This document shows, one piece after another, positions 44,465 through 52,486 of a stretch of 64,000 nucleotides of DNA. The notes beneath the pieces are model-generated. The model was given only the letters and a program-made list of their open reading frames with translations, made no database searches and was not told the origin of the DNA. Source of the stretch: JBFMGD01 sp040751775 (GTDB lineage: Bacteria > Bacillota > Dethiobacteria > DTU022); contig JBFMGD010000009.1 in NCBI GenBank assembly GCA_040751775.1, forward strand, positions 7,515 through 71,514, written 5' to 3'. The position numbers and the translations under genes were made by a program. Each line of letters begins with the position of its first letter. Positions within the stretch are counted from its first letter, which is position 1.

Positions 44465-44770
44465 AGAAGTGTTCAAAAAACTTAAGGAGGATACTAGTTT
44501 AGGAAAGTGACTCAGCATGGGGAAACAATTCTTAATAATGTTATTGTTCATGATCGGATTAGTGTCATAGCTGACTTTGCTCCTGTGCGAAATAAAAACG
44601 GTTTTGTCATGGGAGCGCTTATTGTTTTGCAACATTTGCCTTATATTGAAAATATGGTCTTGGAACTTGATTATACCTCCCTTACGGGAGCGGCCGGAAG
44701 ACATTCCCTAAGCTTCAGCGAGGTGAAGAGATTGGACTTCAGAAGAACTTGCTTCAATAATGCATACTGA
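44465..44770 (+). pseudogene. PAS-domain fragment of a sigma-54 regulator-like protein
   Basis: The frame from 44507 gives HGETILNNVIVHDRISVIADFAPVRNKNGFVMGALIVLQHL, the half-PAS pattern common in PAS-containing NtrC-type regulators. An aligned upstream piece, EVFKKLKEDTSLGK (44465-44506), lies in a different frame, so a one-base frameshift is likely. After YIENMVLELDY the sequence ends without AAA+ domain. It is probably a decayed remnant of an older regulator. Confidence 0.45.
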
Positions 44771-44818
44771 GTTAAGTGGTTTTTTGGTTGGTAAGCAAAA
44801 AACCACTTAACTTTTTTT
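44771..44818 (+). terminator. Strong hairpin with T-run before the island operon
   Basis: A 16-base perfect stem (GTTAAGTGGTTTTTTG with CAAAAAACCACTTAAC), 9-nt loop and seven T. It would isolate the following operon from upstream reading. Its arm sequence recurs at 44845-44866 on the minus strand (18 of 22 bases), so it may also, or instead, be activator-binding DNA. Confidence 0.75.
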
Positions 44819-44937
44819 GTTTATGGGAAGAAAGTGCATTAGGAGCTAACCAAAAAACTACTTATTTTATTAAAAAAGACATTTCCCGACAAAAGAAACT
44901 AACGTCAAAATCCAAGGCTTTTCTCTTTTTCGCCGGT

Positions 44938-44953
44938 TGGTATGAATTTTGCT
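44938..44953 (+). promoter_or_regulatory. Sigma-54 (-24/-12) promoter of the island operon
   Basis: TGGTATGAATTTTGCT has the invariant GG and GC doublets at the required 12-base distance, and TTGCT is a full -12 element; the -24 element (TGGTATG) departs from TGGCACG at two positions. It lies 105 bases before the ATG of the amidohydrolase. A sigma-54 activator gene closes the same gene group, which supports the call. Confidence 0.75.
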
Positions 44954-45057
44954 AGTGATAGTACATAGATGTTTATATTAATGAATTCAAGAGAGGATGC
45001 CGGGAGGTGAGGAAAGGAGAAACAGGAGAGGTTTACCAGGAAAAGGAGGGATGTATC

Positions 45058-46455
45058 ATGGCAGACTATGGGCAAAAATTTGATTATGTCATTGAAAACG
45101 GAACGATTATCGACCCCAAAACCAATTTGAGAACCATTGCCCATGTAGGGATTTGCGGAGAAAAAGTCACAGCGGTGACCCGGGCGGAATTGGACGCAAT
45201 GGTAAAAATCGATGCCACCGGAAAAATTGTCTGTCCGGGATTTATCGATCCTCATTGTCATGTTGATGGGTATCTTTATAACGGCCAGTGTTATGCGCGG
45301 ATGGGAGTCACTACTGCGATTACCGGAAACTGTGGCTTTGGGCCTCACCCGGTCGGAGAGTTCCTGGATAAAATAGACCGGGAAGGTTTCCCCATTAACC
45401 ATGGCACTCTCGCCGGACACTCTTTCGATATGCGGGCCATGGTAGGGCTGGAAGATCCGTACGCCGCGGCAAGCAAGAAGCAAATTGCCCAGATGGTGGA
45501 AATCGCCGCACAAAGTTTGGAGGAAGGGGCCCTGGGTATTTCCCTGGGACTTGAGTATGCTCCTGCTACTACGATGGAAGAGATTACTGCGTTAGCAAAA
45601 TTGGCGGCTAAATATGACAAAGTGATGCCGGTCCATTCCCGGAGTGACGCCTGGGACTCTTTTAAAGCTCTCCGTGAGGTGGTAAAGATTCAGGAACTTA
45701 CCGGTGTCCGGGTGTTGGTCTCCCATCTCACCTATCAAAATGGCATGGGAATGATGAGGGAATCACTGCCGATTCTGGAAAAAGCTTATGAGCAGGGTTA
45801 TCAGATCGCGGTGGACAGTGGAGCCTACCATGCCTTTGCTACCTTTATTGGTTCGGAGGTATTCTGCACGGGATGGCTGGATAAATATGACTGCACTTAT
45901 CATGACGTATTGGTGTCCAGTGGTCCTCACGTAGGAAAGCGGCTTACTAAGGATTTGTATGAAGAGCTGCGGCGCAGCGATCCCAAAACTCTTTGTACTG
46001 CTTTTGTAGGAAAACCTTATGAGGTGATAGAGGCTCTTCAGCAGCCCTATGTCATGGTATCCACCGATGGGGCTGTGGGGTCCCACCAACCGGGAACCGG
46101 GCACCCCCAGGATGCCGGGACATATCCGAGAGTTTTTGGAAGGTTTGTCCGGGAAATGAATGCGCTGACTATGATGGAGGCCATAAAAAAATGCACCCTG
46201 ATGCCGGCCCGGTTTTTCGGGTTAATCAATAAAGGCTGGTTGGGACCGGGTGCCGATGCGGACATCGTCGTCTTTGATCCCAAAACCGTAATCGATACCG
46301 CAGATTACATGGGGATGGGGATCCCTGATGGGCCCCCGGTTGGAATAGAATATGTGTTTGTAAACGGATGCTCTGTAGTTAAAAACAGCCAGTTGGAGGA
46401 AAAAACCATGCCGGGGCGGGCCGTTCGACAGAAAAACACAATCTGGGGAATGTAA
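45058..46455 (+). CDS. D-aminoacylase/hydantoinase-type amidohydrolase
   Basis: A 465-residue cytoplasmic amidohydrolase with the N-terminal small beta domain and the metal site PGFIDPHCHVDG near residue 65. NCGFGPH, VPVHSR-like MPVHSRSD, LVSHLTYQNG and a late STDGAVGSHQPG supply other ligands in the manner of N-acyl-D-amino-acid deacylases. Such enzymes cleave N-acyl amino acids or cyclic amides; substrate not readable. ATG 45058 follows AAAAGGAGGG; the frame is open to 45007. First gene of a sigma-54-driven operon with an NhaC-type transporter and a carbamoylase-like nitrilase. Confidence 0.85.
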   Translation: MADYGQKFDYVIENGTIIDPKTNLRTIAHVGICGEKVTAVTRAELDAMVKIDATGKIVCPGFIDPHCHVDGYLYNGQCYARMGVTTAITGNCGFGPHPVGEFLDKIDREGFPINHGTLAGHSFDMRAMVGLEDPYAAASKKQIAQMVEIAAQSLEEGALGISLGLEYAPATTMEEITALAKLAAKYDKVMPVHSRSDAWDSFKALREVVKIQELTGVRVLVSHLTYQNGMGMMRESLPILEKAYEQGYQIAVDSGAYHAFATFIGSEVFCTGWLDKYDCTYHDVLVSSGPHVGKRLTKDLYEELRRSDPKTLCTAFVGKPYEVIEALQQPYVMVSTDGAVGSHQPGTGHPQDAGTYPRVFGRFVREMNALTMMEAIKKCTLMPARFFGLINKGWLGPGADADIVVFDPKTVIDTADYMGMGIPDGPPVGIEYVFVNGCSVVKNSQLEEKTMPGRAVRQKNTIWGM

Positions 46456-46521
46456 ATGTTATCACTTACAGCAACAGCCGTGGGAAAGATTTTGGTGAAT
46501 TATTAAGAAGGGAGAAAAATT

Positions 46522-47889
46522 ATGGAACATTACGGTATGATCAGTCTAGTTCCGGTTATTTGTGTCGTGGCACTTGCGATAATTACCAAAAGAACTTTTG
46601 AACCGTTGTTGATCGGGTCTGTGATTGGTTTTATTCTTTTAGAAAAAGGAGGATTTTTTTCTGCCTGGCTGGATGCAGTGTATGCAGTAATGATGGATGC
46701 GGTGACGGTGTGGATTATCCTGGTATGCGGATTGTTTGGAAGTTTAATTGCCCTTTTGGAAAAGTCCGGAGGTGCTATGGGCTTTTCCGGAATTGCTGCA
46801 AAATTAACTAAAAGCCGGGGGAGTTCTCTGGTTTTCACTTGGATATTAGGGATTATTGTTTTTGTGGATGACTATCTCAATGCTTTGGCCGTAGGTTCCG
46901 CCATGCGGAAGGTGACGGATAAATTTAAAGTACCTCGAGAGCTTTTAGCCTATGTGATCAACTCCACCGGTGCGGTGGTGTGTGTCTTAATTCCTTTTTC
47001 CACCTGGTCGGCATTTATGGCCGGGCAAATGGAAGCCAACGGAGTAGTGGTAAACGGTACCGGGACCGGAGCCTATATTGCCGCCATTCCCTTTATTCTT
47101 TATGCTTGGGCCGCGGTACTTTGCGTGCCTTTATTTGCCCTCAGAATTATCCCGGCCTTTGGCCCCATGGCTAATGCCGTAAAACGGGCCGAAGAGCTTG
47201 GGGAGACCTTTCCGCCCAGTACGGCGGGAAAAGCAAAAGCTTTGTCAGAACAGGAAAAGGAATTGACAGTAAAACCAAATGTCGTGGATTTTGTGATTCC
47301 GATGCTGGTTTTGGCTGCCGTTACAGTTTACACCAAGGATATGCTGTGGGGGGTTATTATCGCTATCGTGACCTGTGCAGTCCTGTATTTTCCCAGAAGG
47401 CTGATGAGTTTTGGAGAGTTTTTTGACAGTTTTATGAATGGATTTAAAGAAATGATTCCTGTGTTGGCCATTATCGTAGCGGCTTTCTTTCTCCAAAAAG
47501 CCAATGAGGGTTTGGGGTTGACCCCTTACGTAATCGAAAGCGTGGAACCCCTGCTCAGTGGGGTTTTTCTGCCGGCAGTGACCTTTGTGATTGTGGCATT
47601 TTTGGCCTTTTCTACCGGGAGTTTCTGGGGAGTAGCAGCTATCGCCTTTCCTATCATCGTACCACTTGCCCAGTCCATGGATGTTAACCTTCTCCTGGCC
47701 AGCGGGGCCATTATTTCCGCAGCTTCTTTCGGCAGCCATTCCTGCTTTTACGGGGATGCCGTGACCTTGAGCTGTGTATCTTCCCAGATCGAAAATATTG
47801 ATTATGCCAGGACAGTTATTCCTTTAATCATGGTACCGGCCGTACTTGGGATTGTATTATTCTTAATTTTTGGTTTTTTGATGGGCTAG
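46522..47889 (+). CDS. NhaC-family sodium-coupled transporter
   Basis: A 455-residue membrane protein with about 11-12 helices and the NhaC-family stretches IVFVDDYLNALAVGSAMR and FSTGSFWGVAAIAFPI. NhaC members exchange Na+ for H+ or, as in MleN, for organic acids. In the middle of an amide-catabolism operon, substrate uptake or product exchange is more likely than general pH control; that is an inference. AAGGGAG precedes the ATG; 66 bases after the amidohydrolase. Lower GC than the flanking chromosome by appearance. Confidence 0.85.
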   Translation: MEHYGMISLVPVICVVALAIITKRTFEPLLIGSVIGFILLEKGGFFSAWLDAVYAVMMDAVTVWIILVCGLFGSLIALLEKSGGAMGFSGIAAKLTKSRGSSLVFTWILGIIVFVDDYLNALAVGSAMRKVTDKFKVPRELLAYVINSTGAVVCVLIPFSTWSAFMAGQMEANGVVVNGTGTGAYIAAIPFILYAWAAVLCVPLFALRIIPAFGPMANAVKRAEELGETFPPSTAGKAKALSEQEKELTVKPNVVDFVIPMLVLAAVTVYTKDMLWGVIIAIVTCAVLYFPRRLMSFGEFFDSFMNGFKEMIPVLAIIVAAFFLQKANEGLGLTPYVIESVEPLLSGVFLPAVTFVIVAFLAFSTGSFWGVAAIAFPIIVPLAQSMDVNLLLASGAIISAASFGSHSCFYGDAVTLSCVSSQIENIDYARTVIPLIMVPAVLGIVLFLIFGFLMG

Positions 47890-47956
47890 AGCTAGTAAGA
47901 AAAGGTGTGTATAAAATTAACATCACATCCTGATAATGAGGAAGGGATGAAGTAAA

Positions 47957-48838
47957 ATGCCAAAAGGAAAAGTGCACATTGCCTTAATCCAGCATGCCTG
48001 CTCCCCGGATTTGGATGCTAATCTTGCCTTGGCTCAAAAGATGGTGCGGGAAGCCGCAGCCAAAGGAGCACAGATCGTCTGCCTGCAGGAATTATTCCGA
48101 GGGCAGTATTTCTGCCAAACTATTGATGTTAATAAATATAATTGGGCAGAGCCTGTTCCGGGGCCCACCACCCATGTGATGCAAGTCCTTGCCAAAGAGC
48201 TAGGTATTGTTTTGATTGTTCCGGTCTTTGAATATGCCATGGATGGAGTTTATTACAACAGTGCCGTGGTTTTTGATGCTGATGGAACTAATCTTGGCAC
48301 CTACCGGAAAACCCATATCCCGGAAGGCCCCCAATACATTGAAAAATATTATTTTACTCCCGGGGATTTGGGATATCCCGTGTTCAAGACCAAATACGGG
48401 ACCATTGGGGTGTTGATCTGCTGGGACCAGTGGTTCCCGGAACCTGCCCGGATTTTAGCCATTAAAGGAGCGGATATTATTTTTTATCCTTCTGCCATTG
48501 GTTCTGAACCTGACCATCCGGACCTGGATACCTCCCAAAGCTGGATAGACGCGGTCAAAGCCCATGGGATTCACAATAATATTTTTATTGCCGCTCTAAA
48601 CCGGGTTGGACGGGAAGATGCCACCGATGGGAGCGGATTTATGACCTTCTATGGCCGCAGTTTCATCAGCAATTATTGGGGGGAAATCCTTGCGGAAGGT
48701 GACAGGAACGATAATGAAATTATTATGGCAGTTGTAGATTTCTCCGAAATCAAAAGGGCACGGGATATTTTACAGTTCCACCGGGACCGCCGGGTTGATC
48801 TCTATGGGGAAATTCTTAAGCTCTGCATCCGGGATTAA
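47957..48838 (+). CDS. Carbon-nitrogen hydrolase, carbamoylase type (AguB-like)
   Basis: A 293-residue nitrilase-superfamily enzyme with the Glu-Lys-Cys triad: Glu in CLQELFRGQYF, Lys in YRKTHIPEG and Cys in VLICWDQWFPEPAR. The FRGQYFCQ and HIPEGPQYIEKYYF patterns match N-carbamoylputrescine amidase and beta-ureidopropionase, which release NH3 and CO2 from N-carbamoyl amines. Along with the ring-opening type amidohydrolase upstream, the pair could degrade a cyclic ureide (hydantoin-like) through an N-carbamoyl intermediate. Last gene before a terminator. Confidence 0.9.
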   Translation: MPKGKVHIALIQHACSPDLDANLALAQKMVREAAAKGAQIVCLQELFRGQYFCQTIDVNKYNWAEPVPGPTTHVMQVLAKELGIVLIVPVFEYAMDGVYYNSAVVFDADGTNLGTYRKTHIPEGPQYIEKYYFTPGDLGYPVFKTKYGTIGVLICWDQWFPEPARILAIKGADIIFYPSAIGSEPDHPDLDTSQSWIDAVKAHGIHNNIFIAALNRVGREDATDGSGFMTFYGRSFISNYWGEILAEGDRNDNEIIMAVVDFSEIKRARDILQFHRDRRVDLYGEILKLCIRD

Positions 48839-48861
48839 AATCTACCCAACAAAGTATGATT

Positions 48862-48890
48862 ACGCCGGAGTAACATCCGGCGTTTTTATA
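48862..48890 (+). terminator. Terminator of the amidohydrolase operon
   Basis: ACGCCGGA pairs with TCCGGCGT around GTAACA, followed by a T-run. The regulator gene after it needs its own promoter, which I could not identify. Confidence 0.85.
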
Positions 48891-49004
48891 TTTTTTTGAA
48901 GATAGAATATTTTCAAATAGAGGTAATTTTATGAGTTATAGAGAAATATTATCATAGCAGCCATCTCTTGAACCAAGAACTACCAATAATGGAGGGACCC
49001 GGGA

Positions 49005-50645
49005 ATGAATGGTATTTCCAAAAAAAATAGCAGGCAATTTTCATCACGAAATCGTGAATCTGTTGGCCTGGTAGGGGAAAGAGTCATGGAAGCAGCTAAT
49101 AAAATTGCCCGGGAGATTTCCGGCCAGGTGGATGCAACACGGCTGGCGGGGGATCGGGAGTACTTGGAGAGGTTAAAAAAGGATGTGCTGGAACCTGCTG
49201 TAGTAAAATTTAGGGATAAAGAAAAAATGGTTGTCCAAGTCTATTTTGAAATGGGCCCTGAGCTGACCCCGCAACTCGCCCCGGAGGAAGAAGTTATAGG
49301 TGTTTTGATTTCGGATGTAACCAAAAAAGGAAAATATGTTTTTTCCGAACGGGTGCGGGTAAAAGATTTTCACCCCGGCAACCCGTACATGTATTGGTAT
49401 TATCATCCGGTGGAACAGGGACACGGCATATGGACCAATGTTTATTTTGACCACTATATTAATAAAAATGTGATTTCTTATAACCTGCCTGTTTATGCTC
49501 AGGGTAGTTTGGTGGGTGTGGTCGGATTGGATCTGGATTATGAGGATTTTTACAAAACCATGCGGCTTCGTCTGGTGGAGAATATCAGAAACCAGGTGGC
49601 GGAAATCAAAAAAGAGCACCAAATTATCGGCCAGGAAGGTCATTTGGCCGGCCATTATATCAGTTTGGATCCTTTGGAGTTGGTCTCCAAAGATGAAATT
49701 TTTCGAGATTTTATTACTCACAGTGAGCAGATGGAGGAGGTAAAAAACATGATTATCAAAGCCTCCCTCTGTACGGCTAATATTTTGTTATTAGGTGAAA
49801 CAGGGGTGGGAAAGGATTTTATTGCCTCCTATATTCACTCCAAAAGTCCTGTGCGCAACGGTCCGTTTATTAATATCAACTGCAGCGCCATACCGGAAAA
49901 CCTGCTGGAGTCAGAATTCTTCGGTTATGAGAAAGGAGCTTTTACCGGGGCCAAAAGCGAAGGGAAACCGGGATATTTTGAACTGGCAAATAAAGGAACA
50001 ATTTTTCTCAACGAAATCGGAGAGGTTCCTCTGCATCTTCAGGCCAAGTTTTTGAAGGTGATTCAGGAGAAAACCGTAACCAGGGTGGGAGGGATTAACT
50101 CCAAAAAAATAGATTTCCGGCTCATGGCCGCCACCAACCGGAATTTGCTGGAACTGGTCCGGCTGGGAAAGTTCCGTGAGGACCTGTATTACCGGCTAAA
50201 TGTCATTTCCATCTATATCCCACCCTTGCGGGAGCGGAAAGATGACATTGTATCATTTCTTAATTACTTTCTCCATAAGAATATGGAAAAATATCAGGTA
50301 AAACGCACTTTTTCCTCGAAGGTACTGGAGATTCTGGTGGAATATCACTGGCCGGGAAATATCCGGGAATTAGAGAACGTGGTGGAGCGGATGGTGGTTA
50401 CTTCCGACCAGCCTATTATTGATGTAGATACGTTGCCTAAAGAAATCATGGCAAATGATCCGGAATCGAGAAAAAAGGAATTGGCTTATGATTCCTTAAA
50501 GGAGATGCTGCAAAAGTATGAGTCTACCATTATCCGGAATGCTTTTCTGGAACTGGGCAGCTCCTACAAAGTGGCTAAGGCTCTAAAAATCAGCCAGAGC
50601 CAGGCAAACTATAAGATTAGAAAGTATCTCACCCCAAAACCCTAA
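49005..50645 (+). CDS. Sigma-54-dependent activator with Cache-like sensor domain
   Basis: A 546-residue NtrC-type activator. The AAA+ domain has Walker A GETGVGKD, the sigma-54 contact GAFTGA, and FREDLYYRLNVISIYIPPLRER. The Fis-type HTH ends the protein (SYKVAKALKISQSQANYKIRKYL). The N-terminal ~220 residues look like a Cache ligand domain: NPYMYWYYHPVEQGHGIWTN, then VISYNLPVYAQGSLVGVVGLDLDYEDF (in parts). I see no membrane helix or signal peptide, so sensing would be cytoplasmic. It most likely drives the sigma-54 promoter at 44938. ATG after GGAGGGACC. Confidence 0.85.
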   Translation: MNGISKKNSRQFSSRNRESVGLVGERVMEAANKIAREISGQVDATRLAGDREYLERLKKDVLEPAVVKFRDKEKMVVQVYFEMGPELTPQLAPEEEVIGVLISDVTKKGKYVFSERVRVKDFHPGNPYMYWYYHPVEQGHGIWTNVYFDHYINKNVISYNLPVYAQGSLVGVVGLDLDYEDFYKTMRLRLVENIRNQVAEIKKEHQIIGQEGHLAGHYISLDPLELVSKDEIFRDFITHSEQMEEVKNMIIKASLCTANILLLGETGVGKDFIASYIHSKSPVRNGPFININCSAIPENLLESEFFGYEKGAFTGAKSEGKPGYFELANKGTIFLNEIGEVPLHLQAKFLKVIQEKTVTRVGGINSKKIDFRLMAATNRNLLELVRLGKFREDLYYRLNVISIYIPPLRERKDDIVSFLNYFLHKNMEKYQVKRTFSSKVLEILVEYHWPGNIRELENVVERMVVTSDQPIIDVDTLPKEIMANDPESRKKELAYDSLKEMLQKYESTIIRNAFLELGSSYKVAKALKISQSQANYKIRKYLTPKP

Positions 50646-50731
50646 GATTAGAAATTGCGGAATACCTGGTTTGTTAAGCTAATAGTAAGATTCCCCCCTA
50701 TTTATCTTGCATTTTTTCCCACGGGCTTTAG

Positions 50732-51223
50732 CTATTAAAAAAACAAGACCAATATTTATCCGGAGAAGAAATCAGCAATATACTGGGGGTTTCCCGAACT
50801 GCTGTGTGGAAACACATTAATACCTTGAAGACTGAGGGATATGTGATCGAATCACAAACAAAATTGGGTTATCGTTTAGTCTTGATGCCGGATCGTTTGT
50901 ACCCGGAAGAAATTAAAGAACATCTAAAAACAAATATTATTGGCCGAAACATTTGTTATCGTGAATGTGTTGACTCTACTAATGTGGCAGCCAAAGAAAT
51001 TGCGGAAAAAGGATTTGAGGACGGAACTGTTGTGGTTGCAGAAATGCAGACGGCAGGCAAAGGGAGGCTAGGACGCCAATGGCATGCTCCCTTTGGCACC
51101 GGGATTTGGATGTCGGTGGTGTTAAGACCGCCCATTTCTCCTGGGGATGCTCCTAAAATAACGCTGTCTGCAGCGGTGGCAGTTGCCCAGACGGTGGCAC
51201 AGGAAAGTGGCATCTTTAACTAA
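50732..51223 (+). pseudogene. birA: Biotin-protein ligase/repressor fragment
   Basis: The frame encodes the BirA HTH (GEEISNILGVSRTAVWKHINTLKTEGY) and the first part of the ligase domain (CVDSTNVAAKEIAEKGFEDGTVVVAEMQTAGKGRLGRQWHAP, in parts), including the biotin-loop GKGRLGR. It stops after ~150 residues because the direct repeat begins: the last codons TTT-AAC-TAA belong to the repeat. No start codon exists upstream after the stop at 50729. Truncated at both ends and certainly inactive as ligase. Confidence 0.85.
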
Positions 51224-51361
51224 CCTCCCCAGTTGTAATCATTTGTAACAGTAACGTAAAACTGTTTAAATAAACATTAACACCGGTTTGTTAACACAGT
51301 GTTAGACCAGTGTAAAATGTTAATGCTGTTATGTAAAAAGTATGCTAACCGGGGGTGTGTC
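51215..51361. repeat. 147-bp direct repeat, copy 2
   Basis: Copy of 42416-42562 with two substitutions and the same orientation. It includes the PhoP boxes (51289-51323) and the pstS upstream region, but no pstS. To its left lies the cut birA fragment, to its right normal chromosome leading to the LytR-like gene. The 73 bases after it (51362-51434) hold nothing recognisable. Confidence 0.95.
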
Positions 51362-51434
51362 GATGGCTCAAGGAGCGTTACTAAATAAAGATTAATCTCG
51401 GATCATTCTAACCTCAATACTAAAATGATTCACA

Positions 51435-52325
51435 TTATGGTTTAATTTCCCGTAAGCTAACCTGTGTTGGGGAAATGGCTTGCGTCACCCGCCTGACTTG
51501 TAACAAGTCTTTTAAGCTGAGGTTGGTTCTCAGGTTTTGGTAACCTGTCCATAATAACTCCAACCCCAGGCTGGTATTATCTACATCCCGGGCTGCAATA
51601 AGCATGCTGATCACCAGCGCCTCCTTGTCGCCGGTAGGGATATCCCGGTTACGAAGAACCTGAATAATGTCGGCCCCGCCGAAAAGGGTGATTGCTGTTT
51701 CAACCGTGGCTCCGCCCTCATGTTCAATTCCTCCTAAGAGCTTAATCATCTCTGAAAAACCGTCCAAGTTTAAATCGATGTAAAATTGTGGTTTTAATCC
51801 GGTTATCAGCTCCGCGGCTGTACAGAAGTCGTCGTAACCGGCCCCTGCAGCGATCAGTGTGCCAAGGGGAATAATTTCATTATCTAAATAGACAGGCAAA
51901 TCGGGATCAATCGCGGTCAAGTGCGCCTCTTCTCCGGCCACCAGGGTGGTTACCATGATCAAATCAACAACCCTGTTGTCTAGCCGGCTACCAAGCAGCA
52001 AAAAATGAAGGCCGTCCGGTGACGTGACCGTTTTTTGGTCTTCTTCCGCCGCTTTGTACCGGGTATGGTCGGCAAAATCCTCAACCGGTAAGCCGCTTTC
52101 ACCCGGTTTAGCCGGCACCTCTGATTCGGGAAGGGACCCTGCATTCCTGTTTGGAATGGAAATGCGTGCGGGTACCGCTTCTTCGGAGTAGGGAGCCGAT
52201 TCACTCGGGGAATTTGCGTTATCTTCTATTGGTAAAGGATTTCTTTGCTGTTGAACACTGGAAGCCGCCCAACTTAACACAAGCATAAATAGAAATAATG
52301 TGGCCATGGTAGAAAAGCGTTGCAC
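51435..52325 (-). CDS. LytR-CpsA-Psr-like protein, degenerate
   Basis: A ~296-residue protein with one N-terminal membrane helix (ATLFLFMLVLSWAASS), a Ser/Pro/Glu-rich linker of ~90 residues and an LCP-like domain (LHFLLLGSRLDNRVVDLIMVTTL, then FYIDLNLDGFSEMIKLLGGIE and QVLRNRDIPTGDKEAL). LCP proteins attach wall polymers to peptidoglycan. The Arg-rich phosphate-binding motifs are weaker than usual (RVVD for RSD, GDKEAL for GRxxRQ), so activity is uncertain. GTG 52325 stands 8 bases behind AAAGGAG; the frame is open to 52403. Confidence 0.65.
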   Translation of the reverse strand: MQRFSTMATLFLFMLVLSWAASSVQQQRNPLPIEDNANSPSESAPYSEEAVPARISIPNRNAGSLPESEVPAKPGESGLPVEDFADHTRYKAAEEDQKTVTSPDGLHFLLLGSRLDNRVVDLIMVTTLVAGEEAHLTAIDPDLPVYLDNEIIPLGTLIAAGAGYDDFCTAAELITGLKPQFYIDLNLDGFSEMIKLLGGIEHEGGATVETAITLFGGADIIQVLRNRDIPTGDKEALVISMLIAARDVDNTSLGLELLWTGYQNLRTNLSLKDLLQVRRVTQAISPTQVSLREIKP

Positions 52326-52426
52326 TGGAGGCACTCCTTTTATTGTTGTTTTTTTAGTTTGCCTCCCGGTGGTCGGCTTATCCCAACCGGTTACGCTCAG
52401 CACGTTTACAATCGAATAGATCGTGG

Positions 52427-52455
52427 TTGGGTCCTAAAGCTAATCGTGGTATAAT
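52427..52455 (+). promoter_or_regulatory. Promoter of the DUF362 gene
   Basis: TTGGGT (52427-52432), 17 bp, TATAAT (52450-52455), 31 bases before the TTG start. Confidence 0.6.
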
Positions 52456-52486
52456 TATACAACTTGCGAAATGGAGTGTTCATTTC

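Noticed and set aside
44280..44465. Short plus-strand open frame
   Set aside because: It is antisense to the IS110-type transposase remnant, which explains the sequence better.
44905..45513. Open frame of 202 codons on the minus strand across the sigma-54 promoter
   Set aside because: Mostly antisense to the amidohydrolase; no homology pattern, and it would cover the regulatory region.
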